Shown here one piece after another: positions 6,164 through 9,120 of a stretch of 9,120 nucleotides of DNA. Positions within the stretch are counted from its first letter, which is position 1. The number at the start of each line of letters is the position of its first letter. Source of the DNA: JBGLNJ01 sp964353405 (GTDB lineage: Bacteria > Chloroflexota > Anaerolineae > Fen-1058). Below the pieces are notes generated by a model. That model was not told the DNA's origin. It did not search any database and was given only the letters and a program-made list of their open reading frames with translations. The stretch lies in the NCBI GenBank assembly GCA_964353405.1, contig CAYGWJ010000493.1:1-9120 (forward strand), in the 5' to 3' direction. The position numbers and the translations under genes were made by a program.

Positions 6164-7150
6164 CTACATCAGTTGTTCGAGATGTTCCAGTCGGGCTTGT
6201 GCTTGGGCCGGGGCAGCGTAAAACGCATACAACGCTCCGTAGCCTTCGATGGCAAACGAGGCCGACACCGCACCGTGCATCGCCGCGCGGACGGCGTCGC
6301 CGGTTTCGGCCAGTCCTACCATGAATCCGCCGCAAAAGCTGTCGCCCGCGCCTGTGGTATCCACGACGCGGGCCGGATAGGCCGGCACGTGCGTGCGGCG
6401 CTCGCGTTCGCGCTCATAGACCAGTGCGCCTTGGTCGCCCACTTTGATGACGACGATGCGCGGCCCGCAGCGCGCATATGCGGTGGCGGCATCCCACAGA
6501 TCAACCCCGCCTAGCAGTGAGCGCACCTCCTGCTCGCTAGGCAGAAAGGCGTCGGCGTGTCGGAGCAGCGTCTCGACGTGCGCGCGCAGGCGCGGTACCA
6601 TGTACCGCTCGCCCGGGTCGAGCGTGATCTGCGCCACGCCCGCTCGCCTGGCTCGTTCCGGCAGAAACGTGTGCGTGCGGATGCTGATGGGTGAAAGATG
6701 CGCGGCGCGCGCGCCGTCATATGCCGATGGCCAATCGTCAGGCTGCACGGCGAGCGACTCATAGTGATCCGGGTCATCCTGACCGGGCGTTGAATGGACA
6801 TAGTCGGCCAGATCCTCTGGAAGCGGTTGACCGATCCGCGCAAAGTGGCGAGCCGGGTCGGTGTCGGTGCGTGTGCGGGGATCATGATAAGCGTAAAAGG
6901 TGCGCATCTCCTGCTGGCCCGGCACGACCCGCACGCCGGTCGAGTCCAATCCCTGTCGCTTGAGCGCCTCCAGCCAGCCCGCCGGATAGTTTTCGCCCAC
7001 GCGCCCCAGCAGGCCGACCGCCGCGCCCCACACGCGCGCCCCGGCGGCGGCATACAGTGCGTTGCCCCCCATCTCGCGCAGACGCGCCTGACCTTCTGAG
7101 GTGATGAGGTAATCAATCCGCAGTCCGCCGCAGCACACGAAATCGGACAT
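6164..7150 (-). CDS. Atypical PfkB-family carbohydrate kinase
   Basis: This 328-residue protein belongs to the ribokinase/PfkB superfamily of ATP-dependent sugar and nucleoside kinases. Signature 1 is present as GGNALYAAAGARVWG (28-42), an acidic PSEQEV motif (204-209) stands at the NxxE position, and signature 2 DTTGAGDSFCGGF (264-276) is intact with D270 as the predicted catalytic base. It differs from the ribokinase of the same cluster in having a polar, Asp/Pro-rich stretch at about 90-145 (RTRTDTDPARHFARIGQP and on) that precedes the HLSP strand, and in lacking the GSLNMD substrate motif (it begins CCGGLRID). The ATG at 7150 lies 3 bases after the methyltransferase stop, so coupling is likely. 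The substrate is unknown; a nucleoside, modified pentose or sugar phosphate would fit the context. Confidence 0.85.
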   Translation of the reverse strand: MSDFVCCGGLRIDYLITSEGQARLREMGGNALYAAAGARVWGAAVGLLGRVGENYPAGWLEALKRQGLDSTGVRVVPGQQEMRTFYAYHDPRTRTDTDPARHFARIGQPLPEDLADYVHSTPGQDDPDHYESLAVQPDDWPSAYDGARAAHLSPISIRTHTFLPERARRAGVAQITLDPGERYMVPRLRAHVETLLRHADAFLPSEQEVRSLLGGVDLWDAATAYARCGPRIVVIKVGDQGALVYERERERRTHVPAYPARVVDTTGAGDSFCGGFMVGLAETGDAVRAAMHGAVSASFAIEGYGALYAFYAAPAQAQARLEHLEQLM

Positions 7151-7153
7151 GGC

Positions 7154-7846
7154 TCACACTTGGGCCGACCACAGGCCGGTGCATTCGGGGATGACCGTGC
7201 CGTACTGGCTGACCATCTGTTTTGCTTCGTCCTGTCCAAAGAAAAAGCCCATCAGGTCCTGTGCCTGCGCCCCGGACTCGAAATTGTAATCGGTACGAAT
7301 CCAGGTGGACGCAAAGCCGATGCGTTCCAGATGTGCGCAGTAATCGGCCAGCCGTGGATGGGGCTGCGGAGCAACGTGGCCCGTGCCGAGCGTTTCCAGA
7401 ATTATGACTGTCCCGCCTGGGCGTAGCGCGCGCCTGATCTCGGACAGGATGCACTCAACATCCGCCTGCCACGTGCCGGGATTCCACGCCACGTGCTGGC
7501 CGATGGTCCATCCGGCCAGCACGACATCGGCCGCATGATCGCGCACGGGCAGCCAGCGGTGATCGGCCGCCGCGATGTGCCAGTTGTGCTCACCGCTCAA
7601 CCGGAGACTGGTTCGCGCTATCTCAAGCATCGCAGTGGACACATCGAGCGCCAGTATAGATCTTGCCAGCGGCATCACCAGTCGCGTGAGCCGCCCGGTG
7701 CCTGCGCCCAGCTCCAGCACATCCAGCGCGTCCAGCGGCCTGATCCGGTTGAGCGCCGGCAACAGATGACTCGTATAGTCCTCGTGCGCGACAAAGTGTG
7801 CATAGGCCTCGGCCTGCGACCGATAGACCTCCCGGAGGTCAACCAC
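7154..7846 (-). CDS. Class I SAM-dependent methyltransferase
   Basis: The protein has the methyltransferase type 11/25 fold and would transfer a methyl group from S-adenosylmethionine to a small molecule or other acceptor. From the chosen start it has 230 residues. Motif I is LELGAGTGRLT (44-54), the acidic end of strand 2 is LALDVS (66-71), a D95 in AADHRWLP follows, then VVLAGWTIG at strand 4 (about 108-116) and the LRPGGT turn after it. The C-terminal part (YNFESGAQAQDLMGFFFG) is probably the acceptor-binding section and I cannot place it. The GTG at 7844-7846 is chosen because the family pattern begins there (VVDLREVYRSQAEAY), and it overlaps the BtpA-like gene stop by 8 bp. The ATG at 7885 would add 13 residues of Arg/Ser/Cys-rich sequence that looks like an out-of-frame reading of the neighbour. 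It sits inside a sugar catabolism cluster, which is odd. Confidence 0.82.
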   Translation of the reverse strand: MVDLREVYRSQAEAYAHFVAHEDYTSHLLPALNRIRPLDALDVLELGAGTGRLTRLVMPLARSILALDVSTAMLEIARTSLRLSGEHNWHIAAADHRWLPVRDHAADVVLAGWTIGQHVAWNPGTWQADVECILSEIRRALRPGGTVIILETLGTGHVAPQPHPRLADYCAHLERIGFASTWIRTDYNFESGAQAQDLMGFFFGQDEAKQMVSQYGTVIPECTGLWSAQV

Positions 7847-8642
7847 GCTGCACCGCGTCCATGAACACGCGGATGCGCGTGCCATCCCAGTCCGCGCCGA
7901 GCGATTCCTTGGTCCAGCCGCCGATGCGCTTGAAAGCCGTGCTCACGATGACGCCATCACAGAGCGATTTGACCTGTGACAGGTTCTCGGCCGTCGCGCT
8001 GCCACCCAGCAAAAGGGGCACGCCAAGCCTGGCCGCACGCACCTCAGCCAGCATGGCTTTCGATTCGTCAAATGACTTGCCGGTGAGAATCAGTCCGTCG
8101 GCGCGGCCGAACGTGGCGGCCTGCCGCGCTTCGTCGGCCAGCGGCATGCGGCCCAGCGGCTCGCCCGTTCGGTCATAGACATCGGCCAGGATCGCAATAT
8201 CTTGCGCGCCAACATGCGCCCGATACTGAATCGCCTCGTAAGCGCAGCCTTGCAAGATGCCTTCGGCTTTGACCATCGCGCCGACGTATACCTTGATCCG
8301 GACAAACTGCGCGCCAAGCGCCTGCGCGATGGCGAGCGGCTCGCGCGCGCCGTGACTCATCAGGCAAATGCCCAACGCGAGGTCGGGAAACTCGCGTCGA
8401 ATTGCCGTGCCGACGGCCGTCATCCCCGCGACGGTATGTGGCTCGACCTGTGGCGCGACCGGTGTGTCGCCCAGGTCCTGAAGGTAAAGCGCGCGCACCT
8501 CATTCTCATAAGCAGCGCGGACATTCGCCAGCGCGCGCTCGGCGATTTCGGGAATGGGCCGCGCGTCAGGATGATGGCTGCCGGGGAAGGGCAGCAGGTG
8601 AAGCGCGGCGATGACGGTGAATTTATCGAAGGTGAGTTGCAT
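7839..8642 (-). CDS. BtpA/SgcQ family TIM-barrel protein (divergent)
   Basis: This 267-residue protein matches the BtpA family, named from a cyanobacterial photosystem I biogenesis factor but also containing SgcQ of the E. coli sgc sugar operon; the enzymatic role of most members is unknown. Recognisable elements in order are HLLPFPGS (15-22), QDLGDTPV (55-62), the GAQFVRIKVYVGAMV block (110-124), ILADVYDR (151-158), ADGLILTG (181-188), LLGGSATAEN (211-220) and CDGVIVSTAFK (228-238), as expected along an (alpha/beta)8 barrel ending in phosphate-binding-like glycine turns. Several positions depart from the family as I remember it (see findings). The ATG at 8642 has no strong ribosome binding site. 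It overlaps the methyltransferase start by 8 bp, so the two are probably made together. A lyase, isomerase or hydrolase acting on a sugar phosphate would be a guess. Confidence 0.85.
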   Translation of the reverse strand: MQLTFDKFTVIAALHLLPFPGSHHPDARPIPEIAERALANVRAAYENEVRALYLQDLGDTPVAPQVEPHTVAGMTAVGTAIRREFPDLALGICLMSHGAREPLAIAQALGAQFVRIKVYVGAMVKAEGILQGCAYEAIQYRAHVGAQDIAILADVYDRTGEPLGRMPLADEARQAATFGRADGLILTGKSFDESKAMLAEVRAARLGVPLLLGGSATAENLSQVKSLCDGVIVSTAFKRIGGWTKESLGADWDGTRIRVFMDAVQRG

Positions 8643-8669
8643 GGGCAGTCCATTCTACTCTTGCTGGCG

Positions 8670-8769
8670 GCGGTTGAAACCGCACCAACACCAGCGAAAC
8701 CCGCCTTCGCGGGTTGGCATCTAGTCGGCGCAGGCCGACTTGGCTGTTGTAGACGTGATTTCCAATCGC
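8670..8769. repeat. Hairpin string (four adjacent palindromes) in the SIS-BtpA spacer
   Basis: Most of the 145-bp non-coding gap 8643-8787 is palindromic. GCGGT-TGAA-ACCGC occupies 8670-8683, AACCCGC-CTTC-GCGGGTT 8698-8715, AGTCGGC-GCAG-GCCGACT 8723-8740, and GTGATT-TCC-AATCGC (one G-U pair) 8755-8769. No ORF covers the stretch convincingly. The layout is that of a dispersed REP-like repeat made of several short hairpins, of a kind I associate with Chloroflexota and cyanobacterial genomes. It separates the SIS gene from BtpA and could stabilise or end transcripts. Confidence 0.75.
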
Positions 8770-8787
8770 CAGCTTACGTTTCACGTT

Positions 8788-9120
8788 TCAATCAACGATC
8801 TCACTGGTGCGGATGCGAGAAATGCCTCCCCCGCCGGATACATCACGCCCGCCGCCAAAGGCGCGAAAGAACGGCTCGCCGATCACGTCGGCACGCTGCG
8901 CGGCGAACAACATGCCCGGCAGGCACGCGACCAGCGGGCTGAACACCTCGCGGATAGGGGCAAAGCGCAGCGTCACGTCGGCCTGGGCAGACACTGACAC
9001 CTGGCCTTCCGGCACAACCGCGACAATGCGGCGGCCAATCGCCCTGGCGGCCAACGCAATTTCGAGCGCACGCGTGGCGTCGCGCCCGGCAGCGGTGATG
9101 ATAAAGGTGGGCGTGGGCAC
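8788..9120 (-). CDS. SIS-domain (sugar isomerase/phosphosugar-binding) protein, C-terminal 110 residues
   Basis: The frame is open to the window edge, so only the C-terminal part is seen, and the initial GTG at the edge is probably internal. The pattern is a SIS domain second half: a strand (TFIITAAGR), helix with ALEIALAARAIGRRIVAVV, a short strand ADVTLRFAP, then REVFSPLVACLPGMLFAAQRA, which matches the GlmS-type helix in which LLYxIPLQLLAY is usual. It ends in a Gly-rich tail, GGGRDVSGGGGISRIRTSE, which I have the impression of seeing on bacterial SIS proteins of unknown substrate. SIS domains bind phosphosugars and catalyse aldose-ketose isomerisation or deamination, or act as regulators. 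As first visible gene of the cluster it could convert the phosphosugar made by one of the kinases. The stop is TGA at 8788-8790. Confidence 0.75.
   Translation of the reverse strand: MPTPTFIITAAGRDATRALEIALAARAIGRRIVAVVPEGQVSVSAQADVTLRFAPIREVFSPLVACLPGMLFAAQRADVIGEPFFRAFGGGRDVSGGGGISRIRTSEIVD

Noticed and set aside
6164..7150. Pseudouridine kinase of a psuK/psuG-type pathway
   Set aside because: No pseudouridine-5'-phosphate glycosidase (PsuG) is in the window, and the nucleoside hydrolase family cleaves N- rather than C-glycosidic bonds.
6511..7239. - strand open frame of 242 codons overlapping the second PfkB kinase
   Set aside because: Arg/Cys/Ser-rich reading of the kinase gene in the wrong frame; the kinase frame carries both PfkB signatures.
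8202..8942. + strand open frame of 246 codons
   Set aside because: It crosses the BtpA-like gene, the hairpin spacer and the SIS gene antisense, with low-complexity Arg-rich sequence and no recognisable domain.

Overview
The window is a GC-rich bacterial segment that reads best as Chloroflexota (Anaerolineae-like). That is an inference from the gene families and from the style of the intergenic palindromic repeats (GTAGGGGC-type hairpins and strings of GC-rich hairpins, a look I associate with that phylum); there is no rRNA or marker gene to prove it.

Layout. Positions 1-112 hold the last 36 codons of an unidentified + strand gene, followed by a short non-coding leader and a + strand MFS exporter (220-1500). 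Everything from 1562 to the right edge is on the - strand and looks like one long catabolic gene cluster. Read in its own direction (right to left) it contains: the C-terminal part of a SIS-domain sugar-phosphate protein (8788-9120), a 145-bp spacer full of hairpins, a divergent BtpA/SgcQ-family TIM-barrel protein (7839-8642), a class I SAM methyltransferase (7154-7846), an atypical PfkB-family kinase (6164-7150), a nucleoside hydrolase (5179-6102), a ribokinase (4145-5074), a GPH-family sugar:cation symporter (2734-4098) and a large GNAT-like protein (1562-2725). The gaps are mostly very short (8-bp overlap, 3 bp, 8 bp, 46 bp), which supports cotranscription, at least in blocks.

How the genes may work together. 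The core logic is uptake of a glycoside, nucleoside or pentose by the GPH symporter, cleavage of an N-glycosidic bond by the nucleoside hydrolase, and phosphorylation of the released ribose by RbsK to ribose 5-phosphate. The second kinase, the BtpA-like barrel, the methyltransferase and the SIS protein have no place in ordinary purine or pyrimidine salvage. They suggest that the cluster handles an unusual or modified sugar or nucleoside. The nucleoside hydrolase has Tyr where the family normally has its catalytic-site His, and the BtpA-like protein lacks several family motif residues, so neither should be given a textbook substrate.

Repeats. Three intergenic loci hold palindromic repeat sequence: a 15-bp-arm inverted repeat (1551-1598), a 35-bp tandem repeat with nested hairpins (5106-5186), and a string of four hairpins (8670-8769). 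Two of them run into the 3' ends of genes and supply their stop codons: the repeat at 1551-1598 encodes the last 11 residues and stop of the GNAT protein, and the 35-bp repeat provides the TAG of the nucleoside hydrolase. No rRNA, tRNA, CRISPR array, transposase or recognisable origin was seen.
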